Shown here piece after piece: positions 1 through 8,893 of a stretch of DNA of 64,000 nt. The notes under the pieces were generated by a model. It had not been told where the DNA came from and ran no database searches. It saw only the letters and a list, made by a program, of their open reading frames with translations. The position numbers were made by a program, and so were the translations under genes. Origin of the DNA: Amoebophrya sp. A120 (Eukaryota > Sar > Dinophyceae > Syndiniales > Amoebophryaceae); the NCBI GenBank assembly GCA_905178155.1, contig CAJINV010000013.1, positions 1,044,344-1,108,343 on the forward strand, in the 5' to 3' direction. The first letter of the stretch is position 1. Each line of letters begins with the position of its first letter.

Positions 1-262
1 AGGATGATGAACTGGAGCTCGTTGCAGAAGATGAGCTTGTGCTGGCGTTTCCTTTTACTGCAGACGACGAGGACGAGTCTGCAGCGACGACCCCGGATCG
101 CTGTGGTTCGGTAGCGTAGTACTGGTCTTGCTGGCGTTGATCAAAGGCAGCAGCCAAACCCATTCGAGAGCTCTTGCCGGTTCTTCCCGAAGATGACAAT
201 CCGTCCGCGGTCACCGCAGAGGACGAAGAAGCGCCACCGCGCTGCTCGTTTCCTGTTGCCAT
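1..262 (-). CDS. Low-complexity protein, N-terminal part (cut by window edge)
   Basis: An ATG at 260-262 on the minus strand opens a frame that runs without a stop to base 1, giving about 87 visible residues. The visible part is rich in Ser, Ala, Gly and Thr, with a short Gln/Tyr-containing stretch near residue 40 and a Ser run at the window edge. No domain is recognisable. The start is chosen because it is the first ATG in a frame that stays open to the edge. Composition resembles the disordered segments of the other genes here. Only the N-terminus is visible, so function cannot be inferred. Confidence 0.45.
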   Translation of the reverse strand, partial: MATGNEQRGGASSSSAVTADGLSSSGRTGKSSRMGLAAAFDQRQQDQYYATEPQRSGVVAADSSSSSAVKGNASTSSSSATSSSSSS

Positions 263-1301
263 CGGGTAGTTATTAGACACGATGTTTGTGACAAATTGTA
301 GATGTAAGTCAGCGTAACTGAAAGAACGAGATTGGTACTTTGACAACAGGCGGGCCCCTACGCAGCCACGCCTGCGCCTTGGCGATGTAGACAGCTTGTT
401 GGCGCTCACTGATTTCTACCAAAAAGGTGAAAACGATCGCGTTTCTTCACGTGCGTGGTGTAGTGCTCAACCACACTCACATGATCCTTTCGTTCACCGG
501 TTAATGCAAGTACTTACTCGTCGGGTGCTCATTCGTAAAGAAGAGCTCTTTGCACTTTCGTCAACTTCCCAAGTCAGATGTTAAGGGATCAAAAACGATC
601 TCAAAACAGAACGCACTTCATTTTTCCGTGCATTTGCGCCTGTCCTCCCGTGAGTGCATGCATGAAGGGGCCTGCCGAAATTTCTATCCTGCTCTCTCAT
701 CATCAACCAACAGTAAGTGTTGGTTTGGGCAACTTCACGCCGCTGCCTGCTCCTCGTGTCGAAGATACCACGACACATCGTAATCGTTCTCTTTATTATG
801 CAGTGAAGAAGATCGTAATCTTGCTCGGTCACGACGGACGAACACGCCGGAGGAAGAGGAGAGGACCGCAGCTTTTTTAGCGGTACAAACAAGAAGTCTT
901 CTCCCGTGGACACCAGTAGCAAGGCGTGCTTGTGTTATTTCAGAAGAATCAGAATCATCATCTTGATCTTCCTCAAACGTTGTAGTTTCATACATCGGAT
1001 ACAATACATTGATTCTGCAGACCACGGGCTGGGTGTCGGCTGCTCGTCAATCTTGATTATACATCGGTCTTCTAACCACGCGCATCAGCACAGGTATTAA
1101 AGCAAAAGAGAAAAAATATCTCGCACGAGCGAGCTCGTTGTTACATTTTCCAAGAGTGCATTAGGCTTGGTACATTCATCTGATTCAAAAAATTTAAATT
1201 AAGTAGTCTCACTTGAATACTGTTCTAGAGCAGTAGCACTATCATTTGCAATTTTTCCGCACAATGCGGAGTCCGTGTGATCAATCTTAACGGCTCGTGT
1301 T
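263..1301. other. Intergenic stretch with one doubtful small ORF
   Basis: No convincing gene. A minus-strand frame from the ATG at 993-995 down to 735 would encode about 86 residues with an acidic Asp/Glu/Ser patch near its start. It overlaps open frames on the other strand, has no recognisable domain, and may be chance or a lone exon. The rest is A+T-richer sequence without clear repeats. Confidence 0.3.
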
Positions 1302-1317
1302 GTACGTACAACATCAA
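1302..1317. repeat. Left target-site duplication of the non-LTR element (16 bp)
   Basis: The 16-mer GTACGTACAACATCAA occurs here and again at 8832-8847, just outside the two ends of the retrotransposon region. An exact 16-bp match so close to both sides is very unlikely by chance, and its size suits target-primed reverse transcription. This copy also sits in a 14-bp palindrome (1299-1312). Confidence 0.7.
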
Positions 1318-1861
1318 CCCTTTGCTCGCCTCTTATGGCCTGCGAGTAACTGTCTGACATATACAGCTAAAGAATCCTGAGAGTAAGTCCTTTGCGAAAG
1401 CTCGAGAGAGCTTAGGCACTACAACAAGACCAAACACCACCCGTTTTAGCGGTGAACGACCTAGCGTAGGGAGTCGCACAGTTTGGATGAATCCGAGAAC
1501 TCACTGCTGCTGTGCTTCAGATAAGCTTCACACTACCACCTCATCCGTGTGAGCAGATCAACCTCCAAAGAGCCGCCAGTGCTGAACAACCCGCCTCACG
1601 TGCTCAACCTGACGTCAAACCGGATCCAAGAACCACAGCGCTACCAAAGGTCTCGCTGACTCTCCAACCACCGGAGCGGAAGGAGAGGTATACCGACGCC
1701 ACCGGGGGCCACAGGAAAACACGGAGTTATGCCCTGCGCCGCCAGTTACCACCGCCTAGGCTTGGAGCCTTGCCTTTTCTTTTGTTGGGATTTTTTTCCC
1801 TTCCAGCTTGGCGGGTGCTGGAAGGCGGCGCTGTTCTTTCTTTTACTGTTTTGCGCTCTTG

Positions 1862-1896
1862 TTTTTTTTTTTTTTTCCCTTTTTTTTTTTTTTTTT
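1862..1896 (-). repeat. A-rich tract (minus strand) in the element's 3' region
   Basis: Two T runs on the plus strand (1862-1876 and 1880-1896) are separated by CCC. On the element's sense strand this is a 35-nt A-rich tract about 600 nt after the ORF2 stop. It could be the true poly(A) end of the element, an older nested end, or a simple repeat. The flanking 16-bp duplication argues that the element continues to 1318. Confidence 0.6.
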
Positions 1897-2509
1897 CTTC
1901 ATGGCGACTCGCGCTGCTCAGATGCAGTTCCTCCTCAATCTAGCCTGCAGGAGCGGGCTGAGCTATGCTTCAGTACGGTCTTAATTCAACTGCAGGCCGT
2001 GTTTGGTCTTAGAATATGGAAAAAGAAATAGAAAAACGCTTTTATTGTGAACCCTTCTGCTCCTGTCTAGAATGGGCGGGACTCTTCATTTTTCTGGATC
2101 TTTACCTAAAGGCTAGGAGGTCACTTTCTATAAGAAAAGTCAGCTTTTGTTCGTCTTTAGATAGGCCGAGACTCTCATTTTTCTGGAACTTTCAAAACAC
2201 TGCCTGTGGCTGAGGTGAGCTGAGTTTGTAACAACAGCAGTACATCCCGGCACTGTTTCTTTACTTGATCGCCGGAAACTTGCTGAGGTCTGAGTTTTAC
2301 AGTTATTTTTGGTCGGTAAACTCTGTACTAATAGCGTGCTTGAACGTGAGCTCTGTACAGCTATTGCGTTTGAAACGTGAGAGAAACTGATCCTGGGTAG
2401 CACGCGTCGCTGTCGGATCTTCTCTTTTTGGAACTGAAAACACACAGTAAAACTAACGCGGGTCGAGCAGGAACAGTTAGATTGTCAAAAGAAAGGAGAC
2501 ACAAAATGT

Positions 2510-5500
2510 CTATTCTCCTCTCTGTCTTTTAGCTAGAGCTTGCTGCGCCTCCTCATACCACACCACTGGATTACTTTCTTTTTCCTCTTCTCTAGTCGGC
2601 TTGTCCCGTGTCGCCCTGTGAGGCCAGTTGTGGTCTGCTGGTATCTGCTCATCTGGCATCTGGACCGCTTGGAGGAGTCTGTTCAGCTGGTTCTTCGGCT
2701 TCTTTTTGATGCAGTCGATGGCATCGCGGCCCTTGTGCGTAGCAGCTTCTGGTACTGCTGGGCATTCTACGAGGAGATGATCGACGATCCTCGTAAAGCA
2801 CCTCACGTCAACTCCATCTTCCTCTTTCCCTTCTCGGATCCACGCACCACCGTTTACTCGCCTCACTTTCACATCCCCACTGCAGAGCCGGCAAACTGGT
2901 CTCCCTGCTTCGTCCCTCCTGACTGCAGTGACAGGGAGAAAAGATTCTCCTGACCAGAGGGACAAAGCTGCACGCTCCTGTTGGGGGGTAAGGCCGGCAA
3001 GAGGGACGCGGCCGAGCTTCTTGATTCTTTTCGCCCGGTGCAGGGTCGTAACATCTCGATCTGCCCCTTCATCATCATGCTGCTGCTTTCTTCGCCTTGA
3101 TTCTCGCACCAACATCTTCACTCGGTTTTTCGTGAGACTGGTTTCTTCTGGTGCTTCTGGATCCTCGTCGTATTCCGCTAGGCAGTCCGCTATGACGTTG
3201 AGGCGGAATCCTCTATGCGAGGGCACCCAGCAAATGACTATTTCTGCTGCGGGGAAAGCGTCGAGGATCTTGTTGATGAGGGTGCGGAGGCTGTGCATCG
3301 TCTCGAGCCTGCTGCAGTCGTTCGCCAAGGCCTGTAGCACTCCGTTTGCGTCGGTGAAGATTTTGATCGTGCGGAGACCAGGGTGGATGTGCTCTGGTAG
3401 GATCCTCAGCAGCTGGTCCAGGGCGATCGCTTCGACGTCAAACTGTGGGAAATCTGACCAAACTTTGTAGGTCGTCCCGAAAGAATCATCTGCAGTTTCC
3501 ACATAGCAGTTTGCCCGCTTGGCCTGTGACCCGTCCACATCATGCTGCTGGGCCGGAGCTTGGCCCCCGTCCGCACTGGCCCGCAGTTCATCTTCAGGCA
3601 CCGGCAAGGCACAGTATGACTGCGACATTTTAGTTGCTAGCTCTTCCTCCTCGCCATGGGTGACGCCGAACTCTTTGTACATGTCCGCAGCAGTTTTGAT
3701 CGTTATCCTCCTCTCGTCACTCCATTCCGGTTGTTTGTGCAAATCTCCTCTGGAGACGTTCTTTCCCATTGCTGAACCGGCAAGGAAATATTCCATCGTG
3801 TCCCGCTCATCCTGCAACACAGAGATGGGATCGTCCATGCCGACCAGGGCGAAGGATGCCTGGACTGGGAAAGTGGGCGAGAGCCCCATTACTGCCCGCA
3901 CTGACCGCGCAACCACCGATCGCAGCTCGTCTTTCTCGGCCTTGTTGTTCTCAATGCCTTCGAATAAGGCTGCTGCTCCGTAGTTCAGCAACGATCTGCA
4001 CTGCTCGTTGAAAAATTTCAGGTCATCTGCAGGCGTCCGCTCAGACGGTGGGACAGCTGGCCTGCTTTTGGTCTTTGCGAGAATCTTCAATCTCCTCTTC
4101 GCTGATTCTCGCGCGGCGCTCCCACAGCTTTGGAGGATGAAGCCGAGGTAGTCGAAGCAGGTGCTGTCCCTCGCCCTCCCGCCTGTCGCCCGCATCCACT
4201 CGGTTTTCGAGAAGACCAAGCCAGTGCGGGATTGCCAGCCGGTGACGTACTCCTCTGCTTTTTCCCGCTGGGTGTCGGCTGCTTCGTCCTCGAATTCGAA
4301 CAGCAGCAGGATGTCGTCCGCGAAGATTTCGGGCATGTGGGTAACAATCGTCCTGTCTAGAAGCTCCACCGCTTCTGACAGGTACACGACCCACAATGCC
4401 GGTGGTAGGCGTGGGCCTTGGCCCATTCCTACCACCGGCGTCCAGCGTATCAGGATGTGTCCGTCGACCAAGACAGCGTGGACGCGCTCGCGTATCCAGC
4501 AGTACAGCTGGAACGCGAGCTCCCGGGAGGCGCCCCGGGCGATGAGTCTCTTCATGAGGGATGAAAACAACACATTTTCAAAACCCCCTTCCACGTCCGC
4601 TTTTCTCGCGAACTTGACGCGGCCCGGGGACTTGCGGCGGAAGAATCGCACCACCCGGAATAGGGATGCGTCGGCACTGCGGCCCGGAAGGTATGCATTC
4701 GCCTCAAGCACTTCCTTCGCTACGGAAAAAAGCTCTTCCAAAAGCAGTCCCTCTGGGACTTTGTCGCACGCCTCCGGCAGCGCCACTGGTCGCTCGTTCT
4801 CCACCAGTCCCAGCTTCTCCAGCACCTTGGGAATGGCGGAAATCAAGTTCACCTTGACGAACTTCATGGGCCGCATTGCGTTGTAATCCTCCACCTGCTC
4901 ACCTAGCCACTTGCTCCAATAGGCTTGCGGCACCAGTTTGATGGACTCGGGCCGGGTGCCTGACATCCCTGGTGACCGTTTGGGGAAAACAGCAGCAAGG
5001 GCCCTAGCCATCGCGCCCGATTTCCACGCGACTTTTTTGCTGGGTGCTTCGTAGATGATGCGCAGGATGTCTAGGTGGCTCACTGGATCGCCGCCTTTTG
5101 GCTCCTTTCGCCGAAAGCGCCGCTCCCTTGATTTTGCTATTTCCATCGGATCCACCATGATCTTCCCGGCGGCAACGTCCATGAGAATAGCTCTCCTTCT
5201 GGACTTTTTCCCCGCTGTCTTTGTGATCCCCGCCTTGCCCAGGGCTGCTGTGACGTCCGCCTGTAGGTCCAGCCGGCTGCTGTGGTCCTCGCTTCTGTGT
5301 TCCAGCGCCTCGACAAATGCTTTCTCCTGGCCCGCGGTCAGCTGCACTGGTGCTCTCAGCCTTGGCTGTGACTCAGAAGGAAATTTCGGCGGCTTCACCT
5401 TCGTGTAAGCGGACTGCTCGATGGTGACCCAGACACCTTGGTGGTCGGAGGAGATGTAAATCGGCGGCTCCACCTCGGCCGTCAGCGTCTTGTCTTGCTT

Positions 5501-6508
5501 GTCCCGGACGAAAGCGACGTCGGGCCTCGTGCGGGATTCCGCCGTAACCCGCGAGGGGGTGTCCGGCAATAGGTCCTCGATGGTGTCACTGTGCTCTTCA
5601 TGCCACCGCCTCACCTTCTTCTCGTTGTTCCAGTCACCTGTTGCTATTGCTGTTCTCCCGCTGAAGCCGCTCTCCATCAGGTCCAGCACCACCTCGAGCT
5701 CGTCTTTTCTTCTGTCGATTTCGGAGGCCCGTCGTCCTTGCCCGCTTGGTGGTTTAACGTAGCCCGCAACGACGGATATGTTGTTTACTACTAGTTGGAA
5801 CATGGATCGCGTGCTCCCTACTTGCTGGATGATTTTCCCCTTGTCATCTTTCCCGTAAGTTTCCCCGTGCGCCAGGGCAAAAACTACTTCATCAAACTTG
5901 ATCACTTTGTAGTGGTCGTCGAGTGCTGCCTTGAAACGTTTCCACGGCTCCTCGTCTTCCGGTGGAAATTTGAAGTCTATCAGCGCACAGACTCGTGGCG
6001 CCAGTGACAGCACTTCTGCTGCCGCTAGCAGTTCCGGACGGTAGTCTTTGCCAGGTTTTCCGGATCGGAAGCCCCTGGTATTCAGGACGAAGAGGGTGAG
6101 GGGAAACCTCTTCTCATCGCTTTTGACCTCTATGAGCGGCGGCTGGATGCAGCGCTGGTCTAACTGTTCCGTAATCTTCTGGCTGGTTGATTTCCAATCC
6201 ATCTCCTCGAAGCGGGTGCGTATCTGTAGTCTCTCGTCGTCGCTGATGGAGGTTACTACTTCATGGTGCTGTTGCCACCAGCCTCCTTTCGTGGTCCTCG
6301 AGATGGCGAAGGGCAGGCCTTCGCGCCAGAATATGCTGCCCTTGTTGACTGCTTCCGCCAGCTCAATCTCCTCCTGCTTCTTCACCTGCGACTTGATCAG
6401 TTGGAGCGGCGCGGCCTTTTCCCGCTCTGATAGCTCCACCGGGGGGATCCAGAGAGGGTGAGAGATGAAGCCTGAGAGCGGCCCCGATCTAGAGCGACCA
6501 GCATCCAT
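2510..6508 (-). CDS. LINE ORF2: AP endonuclease / reverse transcriptase / RNase H polyprotein
   Basis: A 1,332-residue intact frame with an ATG start. An exonuclease-endonuclease-phosphatase domain spans about residues 130-360, with an N-terminal strand around LNTRGF (about 146), GDWNN (about 291) and SDHQG (about 352), matching the catalytic Asn/Asp/His blocks of APE-type endonucleases. A reverse transcriptase follows at about 540-800, with the catalytic FADD box near residue 730. An RNase H domain covers about 1000-1120, with the acidic residues in DVEAIAL, FTDANG and IADCLA in place. Near the C-terminus CRLC is followed about 40 residues later by HLLVEC, a zinc-binding pattern common in LINE ORF2 proteins. 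The protein would nick target DNA, prime cDNA from its own RNA and process the hybrid. All visible catalytic residues are present, so the copy could be active. Confidence 0.95.
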   Translation of the reverse strand: MDAGRSRSGPLSGFISHPLWIPPVELSEREKAAPLQLIKSQVKKQEEIELAEAVNKGSIFWREGLPFAISRTTKGGWWQQHHEVVTSISDDERLQIRTRFEEMDWKSTSQKITEQLDQRCIQPPLIEVKSDEKRFPLTLFVLNTRGFRSGKPGKDYRPELLAAAEVLSLAPRVCALIDFKFPPEDEEPWKRFKAALDDHYKVIKFDEVVFALAHGETYGKDDKGKIIQQVGSTRSMFQLVVNNISVVAGYVKPPSGQGRRASEIDRRKDELEVVLDLMESGFSGRTAIATGDWNNEKKVRRWHEEHSDTIEDLLPDTPSRVTAESRTRPDVAFVRDKQDKTLTAEVEPPIYISSDHQGVWVTIEQSAYTKVKPPKFPSESQPRLRAPVQLTAGQEKAFVEALEHRSEDHSSRLDLQADVTAALGKAGITKTAGKKSRRRAILMDVAAGKIMVDPMEIAKSRERRFRRKEPKGGDPVSHLDILRIIYEAPSKKVAWKSGAMARALAAVFPKRSPGMSGTRPESIKLVPQAYWSKWLGEQVEDYNAMRPMKFVKVNLISAIPKVLEKLGLVENERPVALPEACDKVPEGLLLEELFSVAKEVLEANAYLPGRSADASLFRVVRFFRRKSPGRVKFARKADVEGGFENVLFSSLMKRLIARGASRELAFQLYCWIRERVHAVLVDGHILIRWTPVVGMGQGPRLPPALWVVYLSEAVELLDRTIVTHMPEIFADDILLLFEFEDEAADTQREKAEEYVTGWQSRTGLVFSKTEWMRATGGRARDSTCFDYLGFILQSCGSAARESAKRRLKILAKTKSRPAVPPSERTPADDLKFFNEQCRSLLNYGAAALFEGIENNKAEKDELRSVVARSVRAVMGLSPTFPVQASFALVGMDDPISVLQDERDTMEYFLAGSAMGKNVSRGDLHKQPEWSDERRITIKTAADMYKEFGVTHGEEEELATKMSQSYCALPVPEDELRASADGGQAPAQQHDVDGSQAKRANCYVETADDSFGTTYKVWSDFPQFDVEAIALDQLLRILPEHIHPGLRTIKIFTDANGVLQALANDCSRLETMHSLRTLINKILDAFPAAEIVICWVPSHRGFRLNVIADCLAEYDEDPEAPEETSLTKNRVKMLVRESRRRKQQHDDEGADRDVTTLHRAKRIKKLGRVPLAGLTPQQERAALSLWSGESFLPVTAVRRDEAGRPVCRLCSGDVKVRRVNGGAWIREGKEEDGVDVRCFTRIVDHLLVECPAVPEAATHKGRDAIDCIKKKPKNQLNRLLQAVQMPDEQIPADHNWPHRATRDKPTREEEKESNPVVWYEEAQQALAKRQRGE

Positions 6509-7618
6509 CCTGCAACTCTTCTTTTGCCAGCGCTAACGTAATGTGAAAAGCAGACTTTCTACCAAAAACGGTCGCAATTTTTAAATTTTAATTGGAAACC
6601 TCGTAGTACCTGGGTCAAAAAGATACAAAATTACAAAAATGGCCAGCGTTTTGGGTGGTAAAGAGTCATATTATCTTACTTGTTTCGATCTGTAACCCAA
6701 TGGAGAAGCTATATCGTTGTGCTTAATCCTTGCCCCGGTCCCTCTTCTACCCTGGCCCAAGAAAGAAAGAAAGAAAGTAACCGAACTTCTCACACGAGCT
6801 GCGAAATCGGAGATCTCCGCGACCGACAAGTCAAGTCCTGTTCCTTGTGGGGAAACCTATGGCGGCTCTTCACAAAAACGACCTCTTGTCTACCGACGTT
6901 CATCTGAGCGGGAGTCGCTGTCTCATCACCAGGCACAGAAAAGAATATACCGATCACCCCCTGGTCCAGTCGGCTTTTCCGAGCGGACTTATACTTTGAT
7001 CTTTTCTCCTGTCGCGCTGTCTTGGAGCATCTTCGAATCAATCTCCGAAAGCAAAGCGTGAACTTTTGAACCTCGAGGCGAGCACTGGTGGACACTACCG
7101 ACACTGCCGACTGGCAGCCTAGGGGACAGGAAGAAACGAAAAGAAAAAGCTGCAGGTCCTATATCTATCCACTTTGCAATGCTTATCTCCGGCCCATTTT
7201 CGTCCTTCATTCTGCATTGCAAAGTGGGAAGCATGATAATAGAGGAAGTGCCTCTATCTCATCCTGTTCTCTGAGTAAACCACTACGCAGCGGTGTCTTT
7301 GCTGTCTTTTTACATTTACTTGCGTCTATTCAAAATTTTTAGGCTTGTGATATCGTGAGCATGGAAGTGTACAGGGAGTAGTCTTCGAAAATTGCATCAT
7401 TCAAATTGTAAATAGATATAATCCGTCGTAACTAGAATAATGAAAACTTTGAAAAGCCTTTAGATTTATAGTCTTGTAGCTAGTGAATAGGTCTGTCTTT
7501 CTCTTCCTAGTAAATAACTCTTTTGTGGTTAAAGTCTCCTTTGTAAATTTTGATTTTTCTTGAGTTCTCTACTCTCGCCCTGTGCATCTCCTCCTCGCAC
7601 CTGCTCGGAAAATCCAAG

Positions 7619-8383
7619 CTACTCCTCCTCCTTCTCCATTTTCACTTTTTTCGGTTCCGGCACCTTTTTCTCTTCCTGATCCCAGACTCCCTCGACCCAC
7701 TGTCTCCACTCTTGCGAGGAGTAGGTCTCTCCCTGCCCGTTCTCGCCTTCATCCGCTGGCCGCTTGTTGGACGTCATCGAGGGGACGCTACTTTCTGCTT
7801 GGTGGGCGGGCATCTGCATCTGGAAAATGGAGTGGGCACTGGGTGTCCCGCAAAGCTGCTGCTGCGTCATGTTGTTCATCATCATGTTCTGCATCGTCAT
7901 CGGGATCCCGAACATGTCCGTCATCATCAGGCCTTGCTGGTAGCCTGCGCCCATCATCGGTAGCATCGGGCGCGGGAAGTGGTGGGTGTCCTGGATCTTC
8001 GGAATTGGCGCCGGAATACCGCTCAGGAAGTAGTCAACTTCTTCCTCTGCTGGGGACTGGTCCTGTATTTTCTTTGTCTTTTTACTCCAGATGGTCGCAT
8101 TTCCCCCCTGCCATTCGTCTAAGAAGGTGGCTACTTTCAGCTCCTCGATGCTGACGTTCTTGTGCTCTCCCTCTCCCTTGATGAAGTCGCGGAGCTTGTT
8201 GTAAGTGGGTTGGACTACTACTGTTTTCTTTTTGGTGTCGTACAGAATCAAGTAATGCACTGCGCCGGATTTTAGTTTGATCGTCCACCGTTCCTCGGTT
8301 CCGCTTTCCCAGCTAGTGACGCTATCTAATGCCACTGCCCTGGCAATGGCAAAGAGCCTGTCTCGCCGGTAGTCATCGACCAT
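7619..8383 (-). CDS. Probable LINE ORF1, unknown fold
   Basis: 254 residues starting at ATG 8381-8383, lying 5' of ORF2 on the same strand and inside the 16-bp duplication, which is why I assign it to the retrotransposon. The first 110 residues look folded, with alternating charged and hydrophobic strands and a Lys-rich turn. The middle is Met-, Gln- and Pro-rich with repeated Met runs. The C-terminus is highly charged with Lys/Glu repeats ending in Glu. I see no CCHC knuckle, RRM or coiled coil of known ORF1 types. By position it would be the RNA-binding, RNP-forming protein, but this is inferred from context only. It could be a captured host gene. Confidence 0.6.
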   Translation of the reverse strand: MVDDYRRDRLFAIARAVALDSVTSWESGTEERWTIKLKSGAVHYLILYDTKKKTVVVQPTYNKLRDFIKGEGEHKNVSIEELKVATFLDEWQGGNATIWSKKTKKIQDQSPAEEEVDYFLSGIPAPIPKIQDTHHFPRPMLPMMGAGYQQGLMMTDMFGIPMTMQNMMMNNMTQQQLCGTPSAHSIFQMQMPAHQAESSVPSMTSNKRPADEGENGQGETYSSQEWRQWVEGVWDQEEKKVPEPKKVKMEKEEE

Positions 8384-8831
8384 AGTTTTTGTTTTCCTTT
8401 TATTTTTTTTTGAACTATGAGACTACAACCACTTAGGGTGTAAGAAGGAGACAACACGTCATCAGAATACACAATCACTATACCCCTTCTCTGCCCTATC
8501 CCCTCTCTTTCCTCCCTGAGAGGCGAGGAGAAAACAAAAACAGAAAAGAAAAGGCCCTGGTTCCCACTCTCCTCCCCCCCACGATGAGTTAGATTCTTGC
8601 TTCCCCCAGGAGAGACAGAGGCAGTAAGAATGCTGTAGTCCTAATCTCTCGGTCGGTAAAGAAAAACGACTCTCTCTTCCCAGAAAAGAAAAACGAGCGG
8701 TAGAATAAAAGACGATGGCCGATGGTTGATTCTCTCTTTTGCTGGACTACCTTTACTACCTGGTTTGTGGCCAGGCATTACAGGCATTCTAGCGGAACAC
8801 TGTCAAGCTTCATGAAGATGTAAAACATTCG

Positions 8832-8847
8832 GTACGTACAACATCAA
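8832..8847. repeat. Right target-site duplication of the non-LTR element (16 bp)
   Basis: Second exact copy of the 16-mer found at 1302-1317. It marks the 5' boundary of the minus-strand element and lies 46 bp from the stop codon of the neighbouring EF-hand gene, so the element inserted just beyond that gene's coding end. Confidence 0.7.
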
Positions 8848-8893
8848 AGATTCTACTGCTCCGTTCTCGCCGTTCTCATTCCCACCGCGTTTT

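Larger units (their letters stand above)
1318..8831 (-). mobile_element. Non-LTR (LINE-type) retrotransposon, probably full length
   Basis: A 7.5-kb element read on the minus strand: 5' region (8384-8831), ORF1 (7619-8383), about 1.1 kb between ORFs, ORF2 (2510-6508), and about 1.2 kb of 3' sequence. Both ORFs are uninterrupted and an exact 16-bp duplication flanks the element, so insertion looks recent. The 3' region has imperfect tandem duplications (about 2068-2108 with 2156-2196; 2320-2349 with 2350-2380) and a T-rich tract on the plus strand at 1862-1896 that would be an internal poly(A). The insertion lies about 50 bp beyond the stop codon of the EF-hand gene. Clade is uncertain: the APE endonuclease plus RNase H suggest an I/R1/Tad-like group. 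Confidence 0.85.

Noticed and set aside
1318-1862. Retrotransposon end placed at the A-rich tract instead of 1318
   Set aside because: No flanking duplication was found for that boundary, whereas an exact 16-bp repeat brackets 1318-8831.
4161-4886. Plus-strand frame of 241 codons inside the reverse-transcriptase ORF
   Set aside because: Shadow of ORF2, which has clear catalytic motifs on the minus strand.
6762-6778. GAAA microsatellite as a functional site
   Set aside because: Short simple repeat inside the retrotransposon with no further signal.
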